NCBI GenBank assembly: GCA_032622095.1
Contig: CP136061.1
Location: 202,610,244 to 202,674,243, forward strand
Direction of reading: 5' to 3'
Origin: Siphonodentalium dalli
Lineage: Eukaryota; Mollusca; Scaphopoda; Gadilida; Siphonodentaliidae
DNA length: 64,000 nt
Part shown: positions 11,514-21,480 of the stretch, one piece after another
How positions within the stretch are numbered: the stretch's first letter is position 1
Layout of the letters: every line of letters starts with the position of its first letter
Made by a program: the position numbers and the translations under genes
The notes under the pieces: generated by a model
What the model was told of the DNA's origin: nothing
What the model saw: the letters and a program-made list of their open reading frames with translations, nothing else
Databases searched by the model: none

Positions 11514-11814
11514 AGTAATATTTATCGATTACCGGCCCTAACAGTGCTAATTTGTATCTTGATATCAAGAACTAATGCAAATAGTGATTAAATAATTTTA
11601 CTCCGGAAAGTAAATCAATTTATTTAGAAAATATAACTATACTATTCACCGCCTATCGAACCCACTACAATCCCTGAGACATTTGCACCAATTAACTTGT
11701 TATATATTTGTTATGCGTCGTATGTTCCCCATATAACTATGATTTGAACGAGTGAAATAAATAAATCAAACGAGCAACACAAACATGTTGTTCGCTGCAA
11801 GTGGAATATATACA

Positions 11815-12200
11815 GTATATATCTTGGAATCCTTCCGCGTCTTTCAATCTGATGGTCACTCACACCTCTCGGATATATAGGACGATGCTATCGTGATAAT
11901 CAGTGATCAAAATAATATGTATCGATTACCGGACCTAACAGTGCTAATTGGTATCTTGATATAAACAAAAATAATGCAAATAGTTATTAAATAATTATAC
12001 TTCGAAAACTAAGTCAATTTATACATAAAATATAACTACTATTCATGCACTATGCATAGCCTATCGAACCAACTACCATTCCACAATGAGATATTTGTAC
12101 CAATACCATAAATTAACTTGTAATATATTTGTTATACATTTTATATTCATATGTTCCTCATATAAGTGTGTCTTGTGATTTAAACGAGTGAAATAAACAA
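11815..12200 (+). repeat. Small-protein repeat unit U3, core deleted
   Basis: This copy has the upstream block 'cttggaatccttccgcgtctt' and the downstream block 'tcacacctctcgg...gatgctatcgtga'. The segment between, which holds almost the whole core, is missing: it jumps from 'tttcaatctg' to 'atggtcactcaca'. The 3' flank with 'gagtgaaataaacaaatt' is intact. It is a clean internal deletion derivative. Confidence 0.8.
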
Positions 12201-12206
12201 ATTTAA

Positions 12207-12473
12207 TTGAAATTATCTAATAAATCAAACGAGCAAGCACAAACATGTAGCTATCTTAGAATCCTTCCGGGTCTTTCAATCTGCAACGCAGATGATCTAT
12301 TTATCACCTCCCGTCGGCGCGGATCTTTTGCATGTAGGAACATATTTATGAACATGATAAAAGCAGATATGATCAGCGTATGGGAGGAAACACTGCACAA
12401 TACCCAAGATGGAAGCGGTCCGATTCAAAGATGGTCCCTCACACCTCTCGGATGTAGGACGATGCTATCGTGA
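12207..12473 (+). CDS. Small-protein repeat unit U4, open frame
   Basis: The frame is open for 88 codons. The core (12338-12473) reads FMNMIKADMISVWEE, then QDGSGPIQRW, then TPLGCRTMLS and stop. This is the only other unit whose upstream segment is the same length and in the same frame as the 17339 gene: DLFITS here aligns with CLFLTS there. The segment that would supply a signal peptide differs ('aatccttccgggtctttcaatctgc'), so secretion is not predicted. No TATA box is evident. It is either a diverged paralogue or a 3' exon with an acceptor at 12336-12337. Confidence 0.4.
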   Translation: MKLSNKSNEQAQTCSYLRILPGLSICNADDLFITSRRRGSFACRNIFMNMIKADMISVWEETLHNTQDGSGPIQRWSLTPLGCRTMLS

Positions 12474-12526
12474 AAATCAGTGATTAAGATAATATGTATC
12501 GATTACCGGACCTAACAGTGCTACTT

Positions 12527-12615
12527 GGTATCTTGATATAAAAAATAATAATAATGCAAATAGTGATTAAATATTTATACAGAAAATATAACTACTATTC
12601 ACTGCCTATCGAACC

Positions 12616-12654
<39 letters not shown>

Positions 12655-12780
12655 ATTCCTCAATGAGACATTTGCACAAATACCATAAATTAAATTAACT
12701 TGTTTTATATTTGTTATATATTCATATGTTCCTCGTATAGGCATGTCTTGTTATTTAAACGAGTGAAATAAACAAATTGA
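12527..12780 (+). repeat. 3' flank of U4 with TA microsatellite
   Basis: This is the conserved downstream part of the unit. It has 'gtatcttgatataaaaaataataat', a (TA)n run at ~12620-12652, 'ccattcctcaatgagacatttgc', and 'cgagtgaaataaacaaattg' with an AATAAA polyadenylation-like signal ~290 nt after the core stop. The next unit follows directly, giving a head-to-tail array (U4-U5-U6). Confidence 0.75.
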
Positions 12781-12781
12781 A

Positions 12782-13054
12782 ATGATATATAATAAATCAA
12801 ACGAGCAAGCACAAACATGTATGTATACAGCTATCTTAGAATCCTTCCGGTTTTTTCAATCTGCAAAGCAGATTATCTATTTATCACCTCCCGTCGGCGC
12901 TGTTCTTTTTTTATGCAGGAACATATTTATGAACATGATAAAAGCAGATATGATCAGCGTATGGGAGGAAACACTGCACAATACCCAAGATGGAAGCGGT
13001 CCGATTCAAAGATGGTCCCTCGCACCTCTCGGATGTAGGACGATGCTATCGTGA
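12782..13054 (+). other. Small-protein repeat unit U5, core
   Basis: Core 12919-13054 reads NIFMNMIKADMISVWEE, then QDGSGPIQRW, then APLGCRTMLS and stop. The AG at 12917-12918 follows the tract 'gttctttttttatgcag'. The segment upstream of the core is one base longer than in the 17339 gene, so the N-terminal frame is shifted, while the core itself is intact. The downstream flank (13111-13390) repeats that of U4, including a (TA)n run at 13200-13235. Confidence 0.5.
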
Positions 13055-13196
13055 AAATCAGTGATTAAGATAATATGTATCGATTACCGGACCTGACAGT
13101 GCTAATTGGTATCTTGATATAAAAAATAATAATAATGCAAATAGTGATTAAATTATTATACAGAAAATATAACTACTATTCACTGCCTATCGAACC

Positions 13197-13237
<41 letters not shown>

Positions 13238-13411
13238 ATTCCTCAATGAGACATTTGCACAAATACCATAAATTAAATTAACTTGTTTTATATTTGTTAT
13301 AAATTTTATATTCATATGTTCCTCGTATATGCATGTCTTGTTATTTAAACGAGTGAAATAAACAAATTGAATTGAAATGATATATAATAAATCAAACGAA
13401 CAAGCACAAAC

Positions 13412-13645
13412 ATGTATACAGCTATCTTAGAATCCTTCCGGTTCTTTCAATCTGCAAAGCAGATTATCTATTTATCACCTCCCGTCGGCGCTGTTCTTGT
13501 TTTATGCAGGAACATATTTATGAACATGATAAAAGCAGATATGATCAGCGCATGGGAGGAAACACTGCACAATACCCAAGATGGAAGCGGTCCGATTCAA
13601 AGATGGTCCCTCACACCTCTCTGTGATAGGATGATGCTATCGTGA
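13412..13645 (+). other. Small-protein repeat unit U6, core
   Basis: Core 13510-13645 reads NIFMNMIKADMISAWEE, then QDGSGPIQRW, then DRMMLS and stop, nearly identical to U1. The acceptor-like AG is at 13508-13509 after 'cttgttttatgcag'. The unit tail to 13794 is shared with U1. Beyond 13794 the two loci differ completely. Confidence 0.5.
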
Positions 13646-13839
13646 AAATTACTGATAGTAATGATCTTTATCGATTATCGGCCCTAACGATGCTAATTGA
13701 TGTGTTGGATGAATAAATCAATCGAGAGAACACAAACAAGAAAAACAAATATAACCATGCCAATAGCCATCTAATCGTGAACCCCGATTGACTATCTTTT
13801 GGTAGCAAGCTTATGCGTATTAGGTGCAATAACAGATAA

Positions 13840-14225
13840 AACAGAAAGAAACAGCAGGTTGCACCACGGGTTCTGAGATATCCCCCATGGTAACAAATTT
13901 AAATATGGATAGGTTGGAAACAAGAACGGAAAATGTGAACAACGTCAATGAACACTCGTTTGAAAGCCCCCCTGGTGCCAAACATGCATACCAAATTTCC
14001 ACGAGATATGATAACCCATGGTTGAAATATATGAGCGGACGGACAGAAATCCAACATTTTCAAATAAACAAAGTAACCCTCTTTTGAAAGCCCACCTGAT
14101 GCCAAACCTGCATATCAAATTTCATCAAGATTCCATAACCCATGTTGAGATATATATGAGCGGACGGACGGACGTACAGATCTAGTATATCCCCCATCTT
14201 TTGGATTAGATGGGGGTATAAAAAA
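13840..14225 (+). repeat. GGACGGAC repeat with terminal hairpin
   Basis: It contains two diverged copies (about 13960-14060 and 14085-14175) of a block with 'tgccaaac..gcatatcaaatttc' and 'atgagcggacgga'. It closes with a stem-loop at ~14189-14221 (TATCCCCCATC against GATGGGGGTATA) followed by AAAAA. The same style of ending occurs at 18530-18578 and 19170-19230. Short reading frames here are by-products. Confidence 0.7.
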
Positions 14226-14451
14226 CAGGGCACAAAAAAAATAGAAGTACCCAACCCTCTGAATGCACAGGAAAATCAATCGTTCGAACTGAATATACTC
14301 GACCATATAATAATATAACGGAATTGTGATTTTCTTTTACGATAGTCAGTTCAGATAATTATTTCAAACATCGCATTATTTGGTGCATTTGTGGGTTTAT
14401 CAAATTGTAAGTGGTCGAACAACCATGACAGTATAATTTCGCTTCGCGAAT

Positions 14452-14854
14452 TTAAAGGTACTCAATCCATTCAGACCCTCATAAATTACTATTTCTTTGG
14501 CTTCGGGGGTAAAAAATATTTGATTCGAGTCGAGGAACCTACCAATCAACGCTCAGAGTGATCAGATATCAATTTTTGAAGTTTTGTTATTTCTATTGTT
14601 TGTGGCCCAGAAACACTCCGTCAAAAGGTATAGTCTCGGTCAAAAGTTTAGAGTTATCCATCTTCGTCCGTTTGAATAAGTGTTTCTGGGGCAATTATTA
14701 TTACACATCTCGAGAAATAACAAACTTCAAAAATCAATATCTGATCACTCTGAGCTTTGATTAGTGGGTTCCTCGACTCGAATCAGATATTGTTTACCCC
14801 TGAAGCCAAAGAAATAGTAATATAAGGGTGCTTAATCGGATTGAGTACCTTTAA
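14452..14854. mobile_element. TTAA-flanked foldback MITE, family 2, copy 1
   Basis: Bounded by TTAA. The arms start TTAAAGGTACTCAATCC and end GGATTGAGTACCTTTAA. The inverted repeat extends at least ~120 bp inwards through 'tttctttggcttcgggggtaaa' and 'gattcgagtcgaggaacc'. A longer copy lies at 32703-33178. There is no coding capacity. Confidence 0.9.
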
Positions 14855-14949
14855 ACAGTATGTTCGGCCACTTACAAGTTTATAAGCCCATAAATGCAAA
14901 AAGAATACGTTGATTGCATATATACAACCTGTTATATTGGGGATATCAC

Positions 14950-15145
14950 TGGCTGCGGACACACGTACCTCAGTAGCCATGGTATAGTAGATGTGTCATC
15001 TTATTGTGGTGGAGTTTGGTGACAATTTGACGTCATAATTACTGGGCCTCAGCTAGCCATATTGCCCACTGAGTTTCCACACAATGAGTCGACTGGACCA
15101 ATTAACCCATTGCGTTTCACCAAGGTTGATCTCTACTCATTACGT
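14950..15145 (+). mobile_element. Family R single arm
   Basis: Copy of the arm found at 8990-9180 and 9470-9671. It starts 'ggctgcggacacacgtacctc' and runs through 'cacaatgagtcgactggacc' to 'ctctactcattacgt'. It is closer to the right arm of the other locus. The flanking 15150-15440 shows nothing recognisable apart from a T-rich run. Confidence 0.7.
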
Positions 15146-15443
15146 ATAGCTATAATGTATTCTCTATATTGTATTCATGCTTGGAGTATGGGGCTATGTC
15201 ATATACCAAAATGTTGGAAATATCTCGTAGAAACATTTTGATATGTTGATTGGAATTTTATACTGATTCTAAAAATGATAGATCATTTTCTGTTAAAATA
15301 TTGTCTGGGTGGATCAAACCCTATGTTGACTGAACTACCTACGAAATTTCGATTCTAACACAGGAAACACGTGTCTTTTTTTCTTTTCTTTTTTTTACCG
15401 GCGGCACCGCACTAGTTGTCCCATCTATTATTGTTGGGTGGCG

Positions 15444-15947
15444 TTAAAGACACGGTTGGCCTTGGCGTCGGGTATCCTGTGAAAATATCTCCACCCGTCA
15501 AAAACCGCCACAAACAGAAAGAACATCAAAATGTAGATAGACTTTGTCCGTATACAAATAAGAAATATCGCATAAACAGTATGTTATGGTCATTTGTTTG
15601 ACCATTGTTATGTAAACAAAAGCATAAAAAGTAACTTTTCTGGTGTTTGTTTATATTATGATGGTAAACATAAGGAGCGTTCTTTGTTGGTGAATACCTG
15701 ATATGGAATTAATAAAGAGCGTTTATGACATTTGTGTGTGTGATTAGCCAGTAGCATTGTGCTGTCTTCTGTAACACAACCAGGCTCTTGCTTAGGTAAA
15801 ATATAGTAGGTCTTTATGATAACATGCTGTTTACGCGATGGTCATGGTATATATGATCGGAACTGTATGCGTTTTAATGTTTTTCTGTTTACGGTGTTTG
15901 GAACAAATATGAATATTTTCGACAATTAAGGCCGCACGTGCCTTTAA
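15444..15947 (+). mobile_element. TTAA-flanked MITE, copy 2
   Basis: Same family and orientation as 7120-7622, and close to it in length (504 bp with both TTAA). It is clearly homologous throughout, including 'gtagcattgtgctgtct' and 'gtttttctgtttacggtgtttgg'. Confidence 0.9.
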
Positions 15948-16370
15948 TCATGTTCACACTTGTAATTCGGCATCAGACAGATGAAAGTAGATTTGAGCCT
16001 TTATTTTTACTTCGAAATCACTATACCGTTGTGAAAATTCGGTACCCATTCAAGTCTCATATATATATCTTCATTTTGTCTCCTTCCTTGTTTCAAAAAT
16101 AGGTCGACAAATACACGAACTACTTATATATCGGTACGGACTTCCACGTCTGTATAAGACTTATTGGAGTACGTAAATGACAACAATCGCAACGTTGCGT
16201 GTGGCAATAAAGAGCGTTCGGTGGTATTCGTTTCTTTATACGGTAAAAATAAAGAGCGCTCGTCTTACGAAGGGAAAGACATTCAACGCATTTAATTGAT
16301 GCTAAGAACACAACAAAGGCAAGACATTGCGAGGTTTAGTTTTAATAGAGTTGAATATTCCAGTCTATTA

Positions 16371-16470
16371 AAATCCTTTCATGACGGGAGCTGCCCTGGC
16401 ACAACATTTAAAGATCATGTGCCAATGCATTCTCTTATATATGCGAGGCGACCTAAGAGAATGCATTGGC
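16371..16470 (-). pseudogene. Inverted, dead copy of the small-protein gene's promoter and start
   Basis: On the minus strand this reads a TATA box (16434-16443), 'gagaatgcattggcac', a short leader, and ATG at 16382-16380 followed by 'aaaggattttaatag'. The + strand gene at 17339 has the same order: TATA, 'gagaatgcattgacac', leader, ATG, 'aaagggttaatcc'. Here the frame stops after four codons. Before the MITE at 16645-17170 inserted, the two promoters would have lain a few hundred bases apart, head to head. Confidence 0.65.
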
Positions 16471-16644
16471 CTAACAATTTTTTTATTAACATTTTTTTTA
16501 TCATTTTTTCTTACCACGCACGCTGCAATAAAAAAGGAGTTTTAACAATTTCATAATTTTGTTTACGTTCTTTATACATTTTTATCAGTTTTTTGTACAT
16601 TCTTTAACAGTTTTTATAAATTTTTTTATCAATATTTCTTACAT
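16470..16644. other. AT-rich spacer
   Basis: Low-complexity sequence with repeated 'aacaattttttt' and 'acatttttttat' motifs. Similar AT-rich sequence resumes on the other side of the MITE (17171-17225), so the MITE inserted into it. Nothing else is seen. Confidence 0.6.
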
Positions 16645-17170
16645 TTAAAGATACGGGCGGCGTTGGCGGTGGGTATGCTGTTAAAATATTCACCTCCGTC
16701 AAAAACCGCCATAAACAGAAAGAATAGTAAAATATAGACAGACCTTGTTCTTATACCAATCAGAAATATCGCATAAACAGTATTTTATCGTCAAATGTTT
16801 TTCCTTCGTTTTGTAAACAAAAGCAAAAAACATTACAAAACCTGGCTTTTGTTTAGATCCGGATATGGTAAACATAAAGAGCGTTATTTGTTACTGTTTT
16901 CCTGATATGGAAATAATAGAGAGCGTTTATATCATTTGTGTGTGATTAACCAATAGAATTGCGCTGTTACGTAAACAGAAGCAACACTTCTGTAACACGA
17001 GCAGGCTCTTGTTTACGTACACCATCGTACGTCTTGACGACAATATACTATTTACGCGCTGATTATGTTTGGCATATGAACAAAACGATATATATTTTAA
17101 TATTCCTTCTGTTGATGGCGATTTGAACAAATATGAATATTTCTGCAACGAACGCCGCCCGTACCTTTAA
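16645..17170 (+). mobile_element. TTAA-flanked MITE, copy 3 (diverged)
   Basis: 526 bp between TTAA sites. It is more diverged than the other three copies, but has the same termini (TTAAAGATACGGGCGG... and ...CGCCCGTACCTTTAA, a better inverted repeat than in copies 1 and 2) and the same internal 'aaaaccgccataaacagaaag' and 'aaagagcgtt' blocks. Confidence 0.85.
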
Positions 17171-17237
17171 CAATTTTTTACAATTTTTTCTTACATTTTT
17201 TAACAATTATAAAAAATAATATAAAATGTGTTAGGCC

Positions 17238-17306
17238 AATGCATTTTCCTATATATGCGAGGCGACCTATGATCGACTCGCATATATAAGAGAATGCATT
17301 GACACA
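17238..17306 (+). promoter_or_regulatory. Palindromic TATA promoter region
   Basis: An imperfect palindrome: 'ccaatgcattttcctatatatgcgag' faces 'ctcgcatatataagagaatgcattg'. The right-hand TATATAAG (17283-17290) lies 49 nt before the ATG at 17339, so transcription would start near 17313 with a ~25-nt leader. The left half is a TATA element pointing the other way. Confidence 0.55.
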
Positions 17307-17338
17307 GGGTTTTCGCAAAAGTTCAGGAAGCTCCAGTC

Positions 17339-17575
17339 ATGAAAGGGTTAATCCTGGTCGTAGTTTGCCTATTTCTCACCTCCCAATACGATGCGGTTCC
17401 TTTTCATGTCGAAACATTTATGAACCTGCTAAAAGCAGATCTGATCAGCGGTTGTAAGGAAACTCAAGATGGAAGCGGCCTGGTTCAAAGATGGTTCTTC
17501 ACACCTATTGGAGATAGGAAGATGCTATCACGAAAATCAGTGATTGCAATTATCTGTATCGATTATCGGTCTTAA
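17339..17575 (+). CDS. Candidate small secreted protein (intact family member)
   Basis: 78 residues. Residues 1-19 (MKGLILVVVCLFLTSQYDA) form a textbook signal peptide, so the product should enter the secretory pathway. The rest holds the family core: FMNLLKADLISGCKE, QDGSGLVQRWFF, TPIGDRKMLS. It then runs ~16 residues further (SVIAIICIDYRS) because the stop used by the other units is absent: 'tcacga' here against 'tcgtga' there. Relative to most units it lacks three codons (LHN) but stays in frame. The ATG is supported by the TATA box 49 nt upstream. I do not recognise the family. A faint likeness of C-x5-DGSG-x3-RWFF to the start of a Kunitz domain lacks the cysteines needed. Function unknown. 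Confidence 0.6.
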   Translation: MKGLILVVVCLFLTSQYDAVPFHVETFMNLLKADLISGCKETQDGSGLVQRWFFTPIGDRKMLSRKSVIAIICIDYRS

Positions 17576-17839
17576 TTGTGCTAATTGATATCTTGTGTGA
17601 ATGAGTAATTCGAGTAAAAACACAAGCAAGATTAACAAATTTGAAAATGCACAAAAAGACAGAACAGAAGAAGAACAGGGCGAAAGGCAAAATAGAAGTA
17701 ACCAAACCTCTACATGAAGCTCAGAATTCTGATGAAGGGCCACTCTCACCTAAAAACAAGAGCTATACGCTGGGCGTGGCAAAAATACGCCCGGTGTGCT
17801 TTAATGAACTGTACACACACAAACAATGGCAGTGACACT

Positions 17840-19232
17840 AAATTGTATTATTGGTAGAAAAGAGTCACAAGTCAGTAACAAGAGCATCGCTAGGGCGTGG
17901 CAAAATACGCCCTTTAGCCATTTCGAATTGTACAACCGCATAAGAAAATAATAATTTGAGCTTACATTTGAAGAAAATCTGATATACCCCTAATTTCAAT
18001 GCCAAATGCGGTCAAATTCTAAGTCGAAAAGTGGCCGTAACTCATGTAAAAAATATTAGACAGATCCTATATTCGAACTTGGCCTGTAGTTTTAGCTGGG
18101 AAATACACATACCAGCATTGATTCAGATCAAATAATCAAAACTGGAGTTATCGGTCGGAAACAGAAATGTTATGAAATTGGTCAAATTCTAAGTCGAAAA
18201 AGGGCCGTAACTCATGTAAAAATAATTGGACGAAACCCATATTCGTACGTGGCCTGTATCTTTAGCTGGAAAATACACATACCAACTTTGGCTCAGATCA
18301 GATAATCAAAACTGGAGTTATCGATCGGAAACCAAAAATGTTAACGGACGGACAGTCAAATTCTAAGTCGAAAAAGGGCCGTAACTCATGTAAAAATAAT
18401 TGGACGGAACCCATATTCGAACTTGGCCTGTATCTTTAGCTGGGAAATACACATACCGACTTTGGTTCAGATCAAATAATCCAAACTGGAGTTATCGATC
18501 GGAAACCAAAAATGTTAACGGACGGACGGACGGACAGACTGATTACATAATACGACCTTTTTCAAAAAAGGGCGTATAAAAAGTATTCGGACAGAACCCT
18601 CGGATGACCTGTATTTTGGTCTGGAAAACTCACATACCAAATTTGGTTCCGATAAAATGACCCAAACTTCCGGAAACCTCAAATATTGAAAGTTCTAATT
18701 AAAAAAAGAGCCATAAGTCAGTGCAAAAATATTCAGATCGAACCCATATTCGAACTTGACCTGTATTTTGGTCTGAAAAACTGACATACCAAATTTGGTT
18801 CCGATAAAATAAACCAAACTAAAGTTATCATCCGGAAACCGCAAATATTGAAATTCTAAGTCGAAAAGAGTCATAAGTCAGTGAAAAAATATTCAGATCG
18901 AACCCATATTCGAACTTGGCCTTTAATTTGGTCTAGAAAACTCACATGCCAAATTTGGTCAGATAAAATAATCCAGAATTAAAGTTATCATCCGGAAACC
19001 TCAAATATTGAAAATTCTGAGTCGAAAAGAGCCACAAGTCAGAACAACATAATCGGAACGAACCGAAATTAGAACTTGACCTGTAATTTGGTCTGGAAAA
19101 CTCACTTACCAAATTTAGTTCCAATAAAATAACCCAAACTAAAGTTATCATCCGGAAACCAAAACTGCTATCGGACGGACAGACCAATCACATAATACGG
19201 CCGTTTGTTTCTTCAAACGGGCGTATAAAAAG
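17840..19232 (+). repeat. Degenerate tandem repeat ending in hairpin + GTATAAAAA
   Basis: At least seven diverged blocks of ~150-170 bp share 'tcgaaaa(a)g(g)gccgtaactcatg', 'cccatattcgaacttggcctgta', 'acataccaactttggttc' and 'ggagttatc..ccggaaacc'. Two blocks close with GGACGGAC and a hairpin: ~18540-18578, and 19190-19225, where GGCCGTTTG pairs with CAAACGGGC. 'cgtataaaaag' follows each. Translated pieces are not protein-like. No gene is here. Confidence 0.75.
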
Positions 19233-20030
19233 CAGTGATGAAGAATACATGTTTTGAAAATGTGATGAAGAGCACACAGGATTTGGTATCGGCACTGACA
19301 CTTCTATTGTGTTCCTGAAAGTCTGGCGCTCATCAGCAGTTAGTTTTCAGTTCATTTTAATTTTCATTGGAACGTAGACAATAATTTACTGACAGAAATC
19401 TTGGCAGACCCGAATACTAAACATCATTTAGAACAAGATTTCAATACTTGTTTACCCTTCATCACATTTACAAAACCTGTGTACCAAGGTCCCTTCAGCA
19501 CCTTGTTTGGCGAGAGTGACCCTTCAGTCTCAGTGATCGACCCACAAAATGTTTTAATTTACATAAAACTAATGCACACGAAATAGATGTATGTACAAGA
19601 TGTTTCCTTGATACTAGTGTTTGATTCGTGTCCTAATTAATTAAATTAATAAATTAATTAATGTCATAATATCGTTCCACATTAACGCGACAATAGCAAG
19701 AGATTAACTCGCTCTACACTAATTAAAGTACCATTGATGAGTAGTTACCCCACAAGAGATGTTCAGATAATATGTTTAACAAACAATCGTTTGTTCAACT
19801 TATTATCTAAACATGTCCCTCAATAAATAGGACTCCTTCTGCTTTTATATGTACCACATTGTCATCCTTCCAAATAAATAATAGACCATTCCGATGTGCA
19901 CTTGTTACCTGACTGGGGGAATCCATTTAGTATAGAAAGGGTTAATATCTTTATATTTAGGCTTTCAAGACTATACAAGTCGCTTTAATATAAATAACCC
20001 TGGGTCGTATTTTACCTATTTCCCACCTCC
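19233..20030. other. Unassigned stretch
   Basis: No supported gene. Block 19865-19945 ('aatagaccattcc', 'gtatagaaagggttaat') recurs diverged at 25945-26010. The words 'gaaagggttaat' (19936) and 'ccctgggtcgtattttacctatttcccacctccc' pieces (from ~19998) match the start of the 17339 gene, but a ~50-bp insertion separates them. Confidence 0.5.
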
Positions 20031-20470
20031 CATCGGCGTGGGTTTTGTTGTTGCATGTAGGAACATATTTATGAACATGATAAAAGCAGATATGATCAGC
20101 GCATGGGAGGAAACACTGTACAATGCACAAGATGGAGGCGGTCCGATTCAAAGATGGTCCATCACACCTCTCGGATGTAGGACGATGCTATCGTGAAAAT
20201 TAGTGATAGCAATTATCTGTAGCGATTATAGGTCCTAATGATGCAAATAGTGATTAAATAATTATACTTCGGAAACTAATTTATACAGAAAGTATAACTA
20301 CTATTCATTATTCATTGCCTATCGAACCAACTATATATTATATACCATTCCACAATGAGACATTTGCACAAATACCACAAATGAATATATTTTATATTTG
20401 TTATACATTTTATATTCATATGTTCCTCATATAAGTATGTCTTGCGATTTAAACGAGTGAAATAAACAAA
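20030..20470 (+). pseudogene. Small-protein repeat unit U8
   Basis: Core 20061-20196 reads NIFMNMIKADMISAWEE, then AQDGGGPIQRW, then TPLGCRTMLS and stop. Upstream it has recognisable remains of the signal-peptide region, 'cctatttcccacctccc', but that part is four bases longer and out of frame. AG at 20059-20060 precedes the core. The 3' flank ends with 'gagtgaaataaacaaattg'. Confidence 0.55.
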
Positions 20471-20504
20471 TTGAATTGAAATCATATAAATAATGATATA
20501 ATAA

Positions 20505-20760
20505 TAATTATCTATTTCTCACCTCCCGTCGGCGTGGTTCTTTTATGCAGGAACATATTTATGAACATGATAAAAGCAGATATGATCAGCGTATGGGAGG
20601 AAACACTGTACAATGCACAAGATGGAGGCGGTCCGATTCAAAGATGGTCCCTCAAACATCTCGGTGATATGATGATGCTATCGTGAAAATTAGTGATAGC
20701 AATTATCTGTAGCGATTATCGGTCCTAATTATGCTAATTGTTAATAGGTAAAAACACATT
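20505..20760 (+). pseudogene. Small-protein repeat unit U9
   Basis: Core 20551-20686 reads NIFMNMIKADMISVWEE, then AQDGGGPIQRW, then MMMLS and stop. The upstream 'ctatttctcacctcccgtcgg' is two bases shorter than in the 17339 gene, so it is out of frame. AG at 20549-20550. It follows U8 head to tail and shares U8's GGG variant, so the pair arose by local duplication. Confidence 0.55.
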
Positions 20761-21480
20761 TACACACTGGTATAGGCCAAGGTGGTTGTTGGTCTATTGA
20801 TCAACCGCGAGACAAGTTGTTTTACTGAGCTAAAAAGAAAAAAAAGGTTTACTCATGCCGTCTGAAATAAAAATAAGATTTCAAATTTGACCCATAAAGC
20901 AACGTACTGTATATAAAGGATTAAACATTGATGTAAACAGTATTTATTCCATATAATTCAAATACAGTGCATGGTACAAAATAAGAAGCATGAATATTGG
21001 TTGTATGGGAGGGGGGATCCGACATCAAGCATAAAGCTTATGGGGATCGTTTCCGATTACAATTTCACCAATGACTTCTCAATATAGGAGATTGTAACAC
21101 ACCATGATGTCCGTAAACATGACAACTGAGACTATTGTGAAATACATGAGGATAAATGGAGGATCTCAACGAAATCCGGACGTGAATTTCTTAACTGTAT
21201 TTATGCCGAGCTTCTAAAAATAGCAAAGGGAGCCTTAGTCCGAGAGCAGCTACAAGAACCTGTCTGGACACGAACAACCTGAGCAATGTATGACAATTCT
21301 GATAAAGAACTTTGATATAAATATATCAGCCTGTTCTCCACAAAAGCCGCGCATGATCTGCTTACAATTGAACTTGTTTTAGGTAGATAATCTGCCTATT
21401 TTCAGCAGATTATGTGCGGACAATGACACAAATATTCCAACTCACGACTGTTCATTGCATGCTCTTTAAAATACGTTTTC
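20761..21480. other. Unassigned stretch
   Basis: No open frame or repeat that I can support. Confidence 0.4.

Noticed and set aside
16296-16556. An 86-codon + strand frame
   Set aside because: It runs antisense through the dead promoter copy and AT-rich spacer and has no protein-like character.
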